Shown: positions 1 through 8,770 of the stretch, piece after piece
Layout of the letters: each line of letters begins with the position of its first letter
Position numbering within the stretch: position 1 is the first letter of the stretch
Assembly: GCA_012800735.1 (NCBI GenBank)
Contig: JAAZIU010000013.1
Span: 186,001-250,000, forward strand
Length of the DNA: 64,000 nucleotides
From: Clostridiales bacterium
GTDB taxonomy: Bacteria > Bacillota > Clostridia > Oscillospirales > CAG-272
Reading direction: 5' to 3'
Translations under genes and position numbers: made by a program
The notes under the pieces: model-generated
The model's input: the letters and a program-made list of their open reading frames with translations, nothing else
Told to the model about the DNA's origin: nothing
Databases searched by the model: none

Positions 1-406
1 GATTCCGTCCCGCCTTCCCGACGCTGACACCCTCGCCTGGGCCGAAACCGTGCGCCCCGAAGACGGCAGGATTGATAACTTCTACGCTTCGGAGGCAAAA
101 CGCATGGCTGCCGAAGGTTCCCAGCCCATCCCCGTCACCGTACAGGTGCTGAAGATCGGTGACTTGATGATCTACGGAATGCCCGGTGAGATTTATGTTG
201 AGTTTGCCAAGATACTCAAGGAGCGTTCACCCTCCGCATACACGATGACAGCCAATCTCGCCAACGGCAGCATAGGCTATGTCGTCATCCGCGAGCTGCA
301 CAAAAAGGGCATTTATCCCGCGCGCATCTGCAGTTCCGCAAAGACTCAGCCGGATGCCGGATACGAGATGGCAGAAAGGCTGCTTAAGCTCGCAGAGATG
401 CTGTAA
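1..406 (+). CDS. C-terminal fragment of a neutral/alkaline ceramidase-like protein (5' end outside window)
   Basis: The frame is open from base 2 and ends with TAA at 404-406, so this is the last ~134 residues of a gene that starts upstream of the window. The pattern of a hydrophobic strand (VQVLKIGDLMIYGMPGE), then a segment with SPSAYT and then LANGSIGYVV resembles the end of the catalytic domain of neutral/alkaline non-lysosomal ceramidases, where a GLPGE-like turn and an LANG-x-xGY motif are conserved. Those enzymes hydrolyse the amide bond of ceramide, but bacterial homologues are often uncharacterised. The active-site half of the protein is not visible, so activity cannot be judged. A GH20-like hexosaminidase follows after 33 bases on the same strand and is probably in the same operon. 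Confidence 0.6.
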   Translation, partial: IPSRLPDADTLAWAETVRPEDGRIDNFYASEAKRMAAEGSQPIPVTVQVLKIGDLMIYGMPGEIYVEFAKILKERSPSAYTMTANLANGSIGYVVIRELHKKGIYPARICSSAKTQPDAGYEMAERLLKLAEML

Positions 407-439
407 GTAAGAAAATTTTAAATAGCGAGAGGTACGCTT

Positions 440-2665
440 ATGAACATATATGACAGAATCATTCCCGTCCCGCAGAAGTTTACCTGTCACCCCGGAGAAG
501 ACGTCCCGCTCGGCTCGCCCGGCCGCGCAAATTTCCGTATCATCACGGACGCCTGCGCCTGCGACCCGGTCGTCAAGTCTGCCGACATTCTTATATGCGA
601 TACGCTCGCCGGGCTTTTAAACGTCTGCGCGTGCAGCGCCGACGGACCGGTTACGATTACATTGAAGCTCGTTGATGCGCCCGACAATATCAATATCGTA
701 AATACCGACCAGGGCTATCGCCTGACCGTCGCCGAGAACGCCGTAACGCTTGAAGGCTTTGGCGCTGCCGGTCTCTATTACGCCGCAGTTACCTTTTCCC
801 AGATTGCGAAACTCGAAGCCGGAGAGGTCAGACTCCCGCGCTGTGAGATTCTCGATTGGCCTCAGCTCCGTACCCGCGGTCACTTCATGGAATCCCGCTT
901 CGGCTCAAACTGCATGACCCTCGACGACTGGAAAGCCGTCGTCGACAACATGGCCGAAATGAAGATGAACCAGCTCTGCGTGTCCGTCTATGGCTGCTGG
1001 TGCGTTCAGTATGACGGCCGCGTCAGCGAGTATATCTACCTGCCGATTCATAAGTATCCAAAACTCAAAGTGCCGGTAGTCAAACGCTACTGGTCGCCGG
1101 AAAAGAACGGATGGGTCGATGAAGAAGTGCTGCCGCCGATGTTCGAACAGGACTTTTTCGGCGAGCTCATCGCTTACGGCAGGACAAAAGCCGTCGAAGT
1201 CTTCCCGCTGTTCAACTCCTACGGACATAACACCCTAATTCCGGCGCAGTATCCCGAAGTCTCCGCTAAAGAAGAGGACGGAACCCCCACCCTCCACGGC
1301 TTCTGCACCCGCAATGAGAAAACCTACGAGATGATGTTCGACATCTACGATGAGATTATCGACAGATACCTCCTGCCCAACGGCATCACAAGCTTCCATA
1401 TGGGGCTTGATGAAGTTCACGGCGGAATTGCGAACAACGCCGAAGATATCTTCAAGTTCCGCGACGCGCGCTGCCATTGCCCGAAGTGTAAGGACGCCGA
1501 AAAGGCAGAGCTGTATATCGACCACGCTATAAAACTGATGAAGCACCTCAAAAAGCGCGGCATGAAAAGCGTATATATGTATTCCGACATGCTCGTGCGT
1601 CACGAATGGGGCGACATGAATCAAGACTCGACCGAACGGATGATGCGCGCGATAGACGAAAACGATCTTAGAGACGTCGCGGTCATCGACTGGTGGACAT
1701 ACTCCGACTTCAAGGAGGGGCTGATGTTCCAGTCGACCCGTCCCGAGCAGGGGCTGCGGCGGACAGTTAAGCCCTGGAACGGATATTACCATTGGAATAT
1801 TGTCTTCTACCCGCTTAAGAACGCCTATCTCTTAGGCAAGATGGCGCGCGAGGAAGGCTGCGAAGGAATGCAGAGCTATTCTGCGTGGGATTTAAGCTAT
1901 GACCGCGTTCATGTCGCGCAGGCGAATTATGCGTGGAACTTCGAAGGCGCAGGTTCAACGGAGGATGTGACTCTCTCGTATGCGAAAGTGAAATTCCCGT
2001 CCCTATCCGCCGATGCGGAGCGCGCGCTCAAGCTATTTGATACCATTATGGGAACAACTAATACAAGATACGCGGAAGGTTCTTTCGGCATCGATAACTG
2101 TTCGCTTATGAACGGCACCCTTGCTTATTACTTTTACAGCTACGTCAATAACGGCAAGCCGTATCCGCGTTCCTTCCCCGGCGAGGCGATGACAAGGATA
2201 CTGCCGCATTGCGAGATTTACGAGCGCGCGATGCTGTCAATCGCCGCGATGGCGCATCAGGCCGAAGATATCTGGCTGTGTATCGCAAAAGATAACCGCT
2301 GCGATGTCAAGCTTGCCCGTCGATATGCTTGGGAAGCGGCGCACTATTATACGCTCACCGAAGATTACCTCGCGCTTCTGCAAATGTTCGATCTTTACGG
2401 CGACGGAAAGCTCTGCAAGGACAAGAAAACAATGCTCGCTGAAATCGCCGGCGCCCGCAGACTCGCGCGGCTGTCGCTGATGGAACGCTTTGAGAATGTC
2501 AAAGAAGACTTCCTGCGTCCGGGTCATATGCGCAATCATACTATCTTCATGCAGTTCTTCGCCGATCTTGAAGCGTATCTGCTCCGCACCGAAGCCGGTG
2601 ATGTAAGGCTCAATTTCGAGGACTTCTCTCCCATAGCAAGCGAGGCGTTTTGGAAACTCAGATAA
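440..2665 (+). CDS. GH20-like beta-N-acetylhexosaminidase
   Basis: A 741-aa protein. Residues ~1-130 resemble the non-catalytic GH20b domain that precedes the barrel (GFGAAGLYYA). The (beta/alpha)8 barrel follows from ~135 (LRTRGHFMES). The key motif is HMGLDE at 320-325; D324-E325 match the Asp-Glu pair of family 20, where Asp orients the substrate acetamido group and Glu is the acid/base. The family usually has H-x-GGDE, so Leu in place of the second Gly is a divergence. No signal peptide is present, so the enzyme should be cytoplasmic and act on imported oligosaccharides with terminal GlcNAc or GalNAc. The weak ribosome site is GAGAGG. It lies 33 bp after the ceramidase-like gene, and a strong terminator follows. 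Confidence 0.75.
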   Translation: MNIYDRIIPVPQKFTCHPGEDVPLGSPGRANFRIITDACACDPVVKSADILICDTLAGLLNVCACSADGPVTITLKLVDAPDNINIVNTDQGYRLTVAENAVTLEGFGAAGLYYAAVTFSQIAKLEAGEVRLPRCEILDWPQLRTRGHFMESRFGSNCMTLDDWKAVVDNMAEMKMNQLCVSVYGCWCVQYDGRVSEYIYLPIHKYPKLKVPVVKRYWSPEKNGWVDEEVLPPMFEQDFFGELIAYGRTKAVEVFPLFNSYGHNTLIPAQYPEVSAKEEDGTPTLHGFCTRNEKTYEMMFDIYDEIIDRYLLPNGITSFHMGLDEVHGGIANNAEDIFKFRDARCHCPKCKDAEKAELYIDHAIKLMKHLKKRGMKSVYMYSDMLVRHEWGDMNQDSTERMMRAIDENDLRDVAVIDWWTYSDFKEGLMFQSTRPEQGLRRTVKPWNGYYHWNIVFYPLKNAYLLGKMAREEGCEGMQSYSAWDLSYDRVHVAQANYAWNFEGAGSTEDVTLSYAKVKFPSLSADAERALKLFDTIMGTTNTRYAEGSFGIDNCSLMNGTLAYYFYSYVNNGKPYPRSFPGEAMTRILPHCEIYERAMLSIAAMAHQAEDIWLCIAKDNRCDVKLARRYAWEAAHYYTLTEDYLALLQMFDLYGDGKLCKDKKTMLAEIAGARRLARLSLMERFENVKEDFLRPGHMRNHTIFMQFFADLEAYLLRTEAGDVRLNFEDFSPIASEAFWKLR

Positions 2666-2682
2666 ATAAAAATTTACCTGCC

Positions 2683-2716
2683 AAAGGGCGGTGGTTTTAT
2701 CCATCGCCCTTTTATA
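2683..2716 (+). terminator. Rho-independent terminator after the GH20 gene
   Basis: A 12-bp stem (2683-2694 with 2701-2712, one G-T pair) around a 6-base loop, ending in a T-rich stretch, 17 bases after the GH20 stop codon. Confidence 0.8.
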
Positions 2717-2765
2717 TATGCACCTTTAAAACTCGTCGGTTTTGAGCAAATAATTTGCTCGCCTC

Positions 2766-2794
2766 TTGACTAATCGCTTATTCTCTGATATTAT
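2766..2794 (+). promoter_or_regulatory. Sigma-A type promoter for the SDR gene
   Basis: TTGACT at 2766-2771 and TATTAT at 2789-2794, with a 17-bp spacer, 64 bases before the start codon of the SDR gene. Confidence 0.6.
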
Positions 2795-2857
2795 TTAAGT
2801 GAAAGAACCCTGTGATTAAGGGTATCGGGGATTTCTGATTTTCAAGGAGGAATTATT

Positions 2858-3868
2858 TTGAAAAAGATATATATCGTAACGGGCGCAGCCGGATTTTTGG
2901 GCAACAACATCGTAAGGAAACTTGCAGAAAATAAGGATAACGAAATACGGGCATTGGTGCTGCCGCAGGACAAAACAAATTCGCTTGAAGGCTTGAATTG
3001 CAAAATATATAAAGGAGACGTCACAATAAAAGATTCGCTGGACGAAATATTTGAGATAAACGAAAGCGTATCGGAGATATATGTGATCCACTGTGCCGCG
3101 ATTGTGTATATCAAAACAAAGTATAATCCCAAAGTCTATGATGTCAACGTAGGCGGCACCAAGAATATCGCCGAAAAGACATTGGAAAGAAATGCAAAAT
3201 TAGTCTATGTAAGCTCTGTTCACGCAATTGAAGAAAAACCGGACGGAGAGACGATAACCGAAACAAAAGATTTTGATCCCGATAAGGTTGTCGGACAATA
3301 TGCCAAAACAAAAGCCGAAGCCGCAAAATATATTTTGGAAACGATAGAAAAGAACGGGCTGGAAGCCTGTATATTACATCCGTCGGGAATGATAGGACCG
3401 AATGATTTCAACAACGGGCATACAACTCAGTTAATGGTGGATTTTATAGGCGGAAGATTGACCGCCTGCGTAAGAGGCGGATATGATTTTGCGGATGTCA
3501 GGGATGTGGCAGACGGGATCATAAGCGCCTGCGATAAAGGAAAAAAGGGTGAATGTTATATTCTGTCCAACAGATATGTGGAAATCAAAGAGCTGCTGGA
3601 TATCGTAAGCGAAGTCAGAAACATCAAAAAGATTAAAACGGTTTTGCCGCTGTGGTTTGCAAAAGGTTCGGCTGCTCTGGCGGAATTGTATTATGCGATT
3701 TTAAGGCAGCCGCCTTTGTATACAAGATATTCTCTTTACACATTAACTTCCAACTCAAATTTCTCAAACAAGAAAGCAAGACAGGAATTGGATTACACCA
3801 ACAGAGATTTAAGAGAAACGGTGGCGGATACCATAGAATGGTTAAGAGAACAGGGGAGGATTAAGTAA
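2858..3868 (+). CDS. NAD(P)-dependent epimerase/dehydratase family protein (extended SDR)
   Basis: A 336-aa extended short-chain dehydrogenase. TGAAGFLGNNI near residue 8 is the TGxxGxxG nucleotide-binding loop, and YAKTK near 149 gives the Tyr-x-x-x-Lys active-site pair; SSVHA at ~122 supplies the Ser region. Family members act on nucleotide sugars, flavonoids or steroid-like alcohols, and the substrate cannot be told here. The start codon is TTG, chosen because AAGGAGG lies 7 bases upstream and the Rossmann strand begins at once. Codon use is more AT-rich than in the flanking glycosidase genes. It is a single-gene unit with its own promoter and a bidirectional terminator behind it. Confidence 0.8.
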   Translation: MKKIYIVTGAAGFLGNNIVRKLAENKDNEIRALVLPQDKTNSLEGLNCKIYKGDVTIKDSLDEIFEINESVSEIYVIHCAAIVYIKTKYNPKVYDVNVGGTKNIAEKTLERNAKLVYVSSVHAIEEKPDGETITETKDFDPDKVVGQYAKTKAEAAKYILETIEKNGLEACILHPSGMIGPNDFNNGHTTQLMVDFIGGRLTACVRGGYDFADVRDVADGIISACDKGKKGECYILSNRYVEIKELLDIVSEVRNIKKIKTVLPLWFAKGSAALAELYYAILRQPPLYTRYSLYTLTSNSNFSNKKARQELDYTNRDLRETVADTIEWLREQGRIK

Positions 3869-3945
3869 TATATATGCAGATTCCAAAGGTTTTTGCAACT
3901 GTCAGGAAAACGGATAAAGAAGAGAGTTATTTCAGAAAAGTGAGA

Positions 3946-3973
3946 AAAAGTCCCGTGATTACGGGACTTTTAA
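3946..3973 (+). terminator. Bidirectional terminator between the SDR gene and the GH43 operon
   Basis: An 11-bp perfect stem (3946-3956 with 3961-3971) and a 4-base loop, with an A-run on the left and a T-run on the right, so it can serve both convergent units. Confidence 0.75.
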
Positions 3974-4062
3974 TATCAGCGCCGGTCGCGGAAAAGAAAC
4001 GGCGGGAAAATATCAGTGAAAGGCAGACAATACAAGGCTGCAAAGAATAATTTTTATTCCTT

Positions 4063-4947
4063 TTAATCATCTTCTTTTCCGTAGGTGGGTCCTTCGATAT
4101 GGAGAACGCTGTCCATAAAATACGCGTCGTCGAAGCAGGTAAGTCGCGGATGAATTCTGTCAAGCGAGTTGTGGCAGTGATAAACGCAGATAAGCTTCTT
4201 GCCGTCTTTTGACGTAGTGAAGCTGTGATGTCCGATCCCGACGAGCTTATCGCTTCGGCGGAGGATTGGGTTGCTCTCATACTTTACGAAGGGGCCTAAG
4301 GGAGAGTCGGAGACGGCGTATCCTATCGCATAATCTTGGCATGTATAACCGTTTGCCGAGTAGGTGAGATAATACTTCCATGCGTGTTTGAGCACGAAGG
4401 GACCTTCGGCTACCCTTCCGTCTATTGTCTCCCAGGGGTATTTGTCCTCAACCTCCAGCAGCCTTGTTTCGTCGTCGATTGAGAGGGTGTCGACCCTCTG
4501 CGCAAGATCGGCGGGGCTGTCAGCAAGCCTTGTGCCGTAGATGACATTGCCGCCGTCGAAGCGGACGTAGTAGAGGTATACCGCTCCGTCGTCGTCCACC
4601 AGGAAATCGCCGTCGATGGCGCAGCGCTCGCTCATAAAGCGCTTTTCCTTCTGCGCGAAGGGACCGGCGGGGCTGTCGGATACTGCCATGCCGAGATGCT
4701 CATCGGCGGTGTAAGCCATATAAAATTTTCCGCCGGCTTCGAGTATTTCGGGCGCCCAGAACCATTTTTCCCCCTTTACGTCTCCTTTTTTAAGACCGTA
4801 GCCGAGTTTTTTCCATTCTTTGAGGTCGGTTGAAGAATAGACATAGTAACCGTCGGGCGCGTCGGTGGCGTAATGATAATATACGCCGTCGTAAAGAAAT
4901 ACGAAGGGATCCGCGCCGACAAGAACGGGATTGTTATAGCCGCTCAA
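4063..4947 (-). CDS. GH43-like glycoside hydrolase (five-bladed propeller)
   Basis: A 294-aa protein read from a TTG start at 4947. The frame is open further upstream, but that part overlaps the preceding gene. AAAGGAG lies just ahead of this TTG, and the propeller motif begins immediately (NNPVLVGADPFVF). Family 43 landmarks are present: the Asp base in GADP, the pKa-tuning Asp in IDGDFLVDDDG and the Glu acid in VAEGPFV. Family 43 enzymes are mostly arabinofuranosidases, xylosidases or galactosidases. No signal peptide is seen, so it probably acts in the cytoplasm. It follows the WbsX-domain lipoprotein after 5 bases, and its ribosome binding site lies inside the last codons and stop of that gene, implying translational coupling. 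Confidence 0.8.
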   Translation of the reverse strand: MSGYNNPVLVGADPFVFLYDGVYYHYATDAPDGYYVYSSTDLKEWKKLGYGLKKGDVKGEKWFWAPEILEAGGKFYMAYTADEHLGMAVSDSPAGPFAQKEKRFMSERCAIDGDFLVDDDGAVYLYYVRFDGGNVIYGTRLADSPADLAQRVDTLSIDDETRLLEVEDKYPWETIDGRVAEGPFVLKHAWKYYLTYSANGYTCQDYAIGYAVSDSPLGPFVKYESNPILRRSDKLVGIGHHSFTTSKDGKKLICVYHCHNSLDRIHPRLTCFDDAYFMDSVLHIEGPTYGKEDD

Positions 4948-4952
4948 TTTTT

Positions 4953-7900
4953 TTACTCCTTTATAAATCGGATGTAGTCGATTTCCATGCTTCCTACCGC
5001 GTTGAAGGGGTCGAAGCGAAGCTGCTTTATAATACCCTCCCACGCCGGGATTTCGGTCAGATCGGCGCGCAGAGTCTCCCATTCACCCTCCGAGTCGGCA
5101 GAGCTCAGAGGCAGTCTTATCGACAGCGTTTCGCTCATGGTACCGTCGCTGTCGGTGGTGAAGTAGACGGAAATATGATGAGCGTATGCCGAGTCGTATT
5201 TATAGCGGCAGCGCACCTCAAGCGCGGTGTATTCGGAAGCGATGAGGTCAACATCATCGCCATATACAATGATTGGGTCTGTGGTATCGGATATTGAATC
5301 GGCGGTTAGTCCTCCGGCTGAGACTGAAAGGGACATATGAGGGGAACTCCAGCCTTCGGTGTCACCGGGGGTGTCGAATTCCCACCGGCCTTTTACCCTT
5401 TCGCCGATATGATCGTAATATGCCTTCAAAGGCGTGTCAACGGAAAGCTCGCCGTTTTCGGTAAGCGAACAGGTATAGCCTACCGCCTCGCAGAGAGCGG
5501 CAAGCGGGAGCATCGGCAGTCCGTCTGTGGCGTATAGGGGATAACCAAGCGGTCTTTCTTCGCCGTCCAGCGTCCAGCTGTCTTTTCCAACTGTGAATAC
5601 TGCGGTATGACCGTTCATCTCGATGGTGAGGGTCTTTGTCGCATAATCCCAGCTATCAAAGGCGCTCAGCCGGTAGTTAAGAGCTGCTTTGCCGTCCCAG
5701 GAGATGAGGATATCCCCATTCTCCGATACTTCCGGCCAGAGCTGCAGCTCGCATTCGCGGCCGTTTATATATATGGTGCGGGACGGACGCTCGGGACAGC
5801 TGAGGAATTCAGTTTTGACGAGTCGGAAGTAGTTTCGCTCGGGGTCTCCGGCGCCATCAGGCGTCTGACCCGGGTCGACGCGGAAAGCGATTATGGTATC
5901 CCGCCACAAAGTCTTTTCGCTCATGTTGATGAGATATTCGGCGGCGCCCTCTCTGTTCGCGGTAAACTGGGCGCTCTTGTCCTGGGTCCAGTTTTTATCC
6001 TTGTCGGTGATGTAGAATACTTCGCAGGCGGTGCCTTTGGGCACGTCGAGAGTTACACGAATGTAGGGGGAATCTGAGGCTTTTACGCTGATGCCGTCCT
6101 TTATTATCAGCGTGTCGCCGTTGACGGTGCCGCGCAGACCGTCATCGCCGAATACCGGTTTAAGCGCGCTGCCTACCGATATTTTTGACTTTACGCTGTA
6201 ATCAATCTCGAATATCGGAGTAAGAGTCGAAACATCAATGTTTTCAGAGTAGTAGCCGGTTTTGCGAAGCAACCGGCGGTATTGGGGATAGAGGTGATTG
6301 ATGCGTTCCTTTTGAGCGGCGGTGGGGATGGTGTTTATATCCTCATCCGGTTCGGCGCCGGCGTAAACGGAGCGGATCACGTCGAGATAGCCGAATCCGC
6401 CGTTGCCTGCCGAGGGCATGATATACGTGCCTTCGCCGTATTCGTTCCAGGTGGAGAGCATGACGAACTTGTCCTGCCAAGTGTTTTTATCTGCGTATTT
6501 GGGCAGGTACTCGTCCCGAACCCAGAGATGGGCGGTTTTATAGTCTTCAACCGTCATCATCGGGTAGCGGATGCCGTGCCAGGGGATGCTGTTGAAGCCG
6601 ACGCTTATCGTGGGGACGGTATACATCGACTTGTTGGCGGCGCTGTTCAGTATGCCGTTTATATTGGTGTTGACTTCACAGCCCGAGGTACCCCAGTTGT
6701 ATGCGTAGCCGGCGTCAAAGCCCATTTTGGCAAGCGAATCGGAAGCGGAGCCGCAGGAGAGATAGAGCATGCCGTCGAATCCCAGCTTGCGCACCTCGTC
6801 TTCGAGATAGTCAAAGCACTTTTTGACATTGGCTTCGCCGCCTAAGGTCTCGCTGAGCCTGCCCGCGCCGAAGACGCAGAGCACCGGCTGATTATCTATT
6901 ACCATGTGACGGCTGTCTTTGATATAATACTCAAGCAGATAGGGAACGAAATAATCGCGCCAGGAGTTGAAATTCGAGGGACGGGCGGCGTTCTGGCATT
7001 CCCAGATAAGGCAGTATTTCACGTCGTCGCTGTATTCGGCGTACATATATCCGTCGTGGAGATGGGCGGCAAGCGGTCCGGCTTTCAGGGGGGCGTCGGA
7101 GGCGGTGGCGTACCAGCAGAACGCCTGGAAGTCGATGCCGTGCTCTGCCATGTATTTTATCTCCCAGTCGGCGGTCTCCGGCACGCCTTCATCGTAATAA
7201 CCCAGCACAGGCTCGGCGTCTTCATAAGCCGAGACGCAGCTCCAGCCCCAGTGAGTGCCCTCTTTCCAAAGCGAGCAGACATTCATTCCGACGGTATATT
7301 CGCTTTCACCTTCAGGTTTTACCGGCGCTGAGGGGTAGTCGTCGGCGAGTATCTTCTCGAACACCGATACTCCGTCGAAGTATACCGGAACGCTGTCGGC
7401 GTTCTCTATCCGAACACCGTCGATGTGGTTTGTCACGGCAAGTAGAGGAAGTTCTGTGATTTTTCTGCCGTTTATCCAAATCAGAGCCGAGGATTTCGCC
7501 GTGTCGATATCCATGCGCAGACGGTACCAGAGATTTTGAACATATGGATTGTAAATCTCGCTGCCGTTGACATAAAAGGCGGTTTTATCGGCAGTGAATG
7601 ATATAACCGGCTCGCCGCCCGCCGATGCCGTAACGGTTATCGCCTGGCCGCGGGTAAGGTTGAATTCGGTAAGCAGCGAAACGACGCCTCCCACCGGCTC
7701 GAAAGAACGCCGGGCATATCCGGAGCTGACTTTCAGCATGCCCGCGTCGGCTGCGGCGCCCTCTCCCTGCCATCCGAAACACAGCTTGCCGCCCGGATGA
7801 GCAGCGAAGTCTTCGTTCAGGGCGTAGTTGGCGGTGATACGGATTTTTCCCGGAGATGCGATGGCGGTGCTTGCTTCATCGGTAGCGAAGCGGAAATTCA

Positions 7901-8555
7901 GAATATTTAAGGCGTCTCCCGTTTTCAGCAGCGGGTGGCTGTCAAATAGGGTGTCGTCGATATATGTGGCGCTTTCGCCGCGGTCAAGGTCGATGTATAT
8001 GCGGAATCTGTATGCCGGACGCCCCTCGGTGCCGTCGAGCGGCGTCTCGCCGCTGTCGGTGGCTATGCACCAGCCGCCGTTTCGGGTGACGAGCTTATAA
8101 ACCGGCTCATCGGAATCGTTTCTGAACTCCAGCGAAAAGCCGTCGAACCCGCCGGTAAGCGACACCGAAGTCTCAAGCATGAGAATGCCCGAATCTATGC
8201 GGTTGAATTCGCGTATCATAGCGGTGCCGTATTCGGCGCTTATGTCGGTCAGGGTGCCGTAATTCAGCTCCAGAACTTCGGCGGGTACTCCCCCGCGGCA
8301 GTCATATCGCCAGCCGGAACGTATGCCCTCTTTGTATCCGTTATAGGAGGTGTCTTGCAGCAAAAGGTAGGAAGCGGGGCGCTTTGTCAATTCGGCTGCG
8401 GGAATTGTGATTTTCGGTGCGGTTTCCACTGTATCAGCCTCACTTTCGTTTGTCGTCTCTCCGTTTTCGGATTTTGAGCAGGATGTCAGAATCGGCATTG
8501 CAAGCAACGCCAGCGCGAGAAACAGTATAATTGAAAACAATATTTTCTTTTTCAT
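4953..8555 (-). CDS. Large lipoprotein with a WbsX/GH99-like domain, stalk domain and CBM-like domains
   Basis: 1200 aa. The start at 8555 is set by AAGGAG just upstream and by a lipoprotein signal peptide with Cys at 26 (LTSC). Residues ~40-410 look like two concanavalin-type beta-sandwich segments. Residues ~415-770 resemble the WbsX/GH99-like family (VGMNVCSLW near the start, WNEYGEGTY near 700), in which WNE-x-GEGTY is conserved. Residues ~800-920 and ~1060-1200 look like related beta-sandwich binding modules, each ending in an F/V-R-V/F-DP segment. Between them, ~935-1050 resembles the copper-amine-oxidase N-terminal-like stalk domain (DGLPMLPLAALCEAVGY). It is probably a surface-anchored glycan-active enzyme. 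Its substrate is unknown; the WbsX/GH99-like family includes both glycosidases and putative transferases. Confidence 0.7.
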   Translation of the reverse strand: MKKKILFSIILFLALALLAMPILTSCSKSENGETTNESEADTVETAPKITIPAAELTKRPASYLLLQDTSYNGYKEGIRSGWRYDCRGGVPAEVLELNYGTLTDISAEYGTAMIREFNRIDSGILMLETSVSLTGGFDGFSLEFRNDSDEPVYKLVTRNGGWCIATDSGETPLDGTEGRPAYRFRIYIDLDRGESATYIDDTLFDSHPLLKTGDALNILNFRFATDEASTAIASPGKIRITANYALNEDFAAHPGGKLCFGWQGEGAAADAGMLKVSSGYARRSFEPVGGVVSLLTEFNLTRGQAITVTASAGGEPVISFTADKTAFYVNGSEIYNPYVQNLWYRLRMDIDTAKSSALIWINGRKITELPLLAVTNHIDGVRIENADSVPVYFDGVSVFEKILADDYPSAPVKPEGESEYTVGMNVCSLWKEGTHWGWSCVSAYEDAEPVLGYYDEGVPETADWEIKYMAEHGIDFQAFCWYATASDAPLKAGPLAAHLHDGYMYAEYSDDVKYCLIWECQNAARPSNFNSWRDYFVPYLLEYYIKDSRHMVIDNQPVLCVFGAGRLSETLGGEANVKKCFDYLEDEVRKLGFDGMLYLSCGSASDSLAKMGFDAGYAYNWGTSGCEVNTNINGILNSAANKSMYTVPTISVGFNSIPWHGIRYPMMTVEDYKTAHLWVRDEYLPKYADKNTWQDKFVMLSTWNEYGEGTYIMPSAGNGGFGYLDVIRSVYAGAEPDEDINTIPTAAQKERINHLYPQYRRLLRKTGYYSENIDVSTLTPIFEIDYSVKSKISVGSALKPVFGDDGLRGTVNGDTLIIKDGISVKASDSPYIRVTLDVPKGTACEVFYITDKDKNWTQDKSAQFTANREGAAEYLINMSEKTLWRDTIIAFRVDPGQTPDGAGDPERNYFRLVKTEFLSCPERPSRTIYINGRECELQLWPEVSENGDILISWDGKAALNYRLSAFDSWDYATKTLTIEMNGHTAVFTVGKDSWTLDGEERPLGYPLYATDGLPMLPLAALCEAVGYTCSLTENGELSVDTPLKAYYDHIGERVKGRWEFDTPGDTEGWSSPHMSLSVSAGGLTADSISDTTDPIIVYGDDVDLIASEYTALEVRCRYKYDSAYAHHISVYFTTDSDGTMSETLSIRLPLSSADSEGEWETLRADLTEIPAWEGIIKQLRFDPFNAVGSMEIDYIRFIKE

Positions 8556-8580
8556 GTAGTTACTCCTTGTCTGTATCACG

Positions 8581-8609
8581 ATTATATCACAGATGGGGAG
8601 ATATTGCAA
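8581..8609 (-). promoter_or_regulatory. Promoter of the WbsX-GH43 operon
   Basis: On the minus strand TTGCAA (8609-8604) and TATAAT (8586-8581), with a 17-bp spacer, 25 bases before the start codon. It is divergent from the SGNH gene promoter. Confidence 0.65.
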
Positions 8610-8681
8610 TCATGGGATGTAAGTTTTTTTGTTTTTTACATGACACGATAAATTGCCGATTAATTTTGAGAAAAAAACAAA

Positions 8682-8715
8682 TTCTGTCGACAGAACGGGA
8701 AAAATCTGTTATAAT
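8682..8715 (+). promoter_or_regulatory. Promoter of the SGNH gene overlapped by a 14-bp palindrome
   Basis: TCGACA (8687-8692), a 17-bp spacer and TATAAT (8710-8715). The -35 box lies inside the perfect palindrome TTCTGTCGACAGAA (8682-8695), which could be an operator. Confidence 0.5.
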
Positions 8716-8770
8716 GATACATAAGGAAAATATCAGCATCCGGAATCTGCGGCGAGGTATAAAGGTAATC

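Noticed and set aside
1235..1792. Long antisense frame inside the GH20 gene
   Set aside because: The GH20 reading frame has catalytic motifs; the antisense frame has none.
4948..5082. Upstream extension of the GH43 gene
   Set aside because: It overlaps the end of the WbsX gene in another frame and the ribosome site and family start support TTG at 4947.
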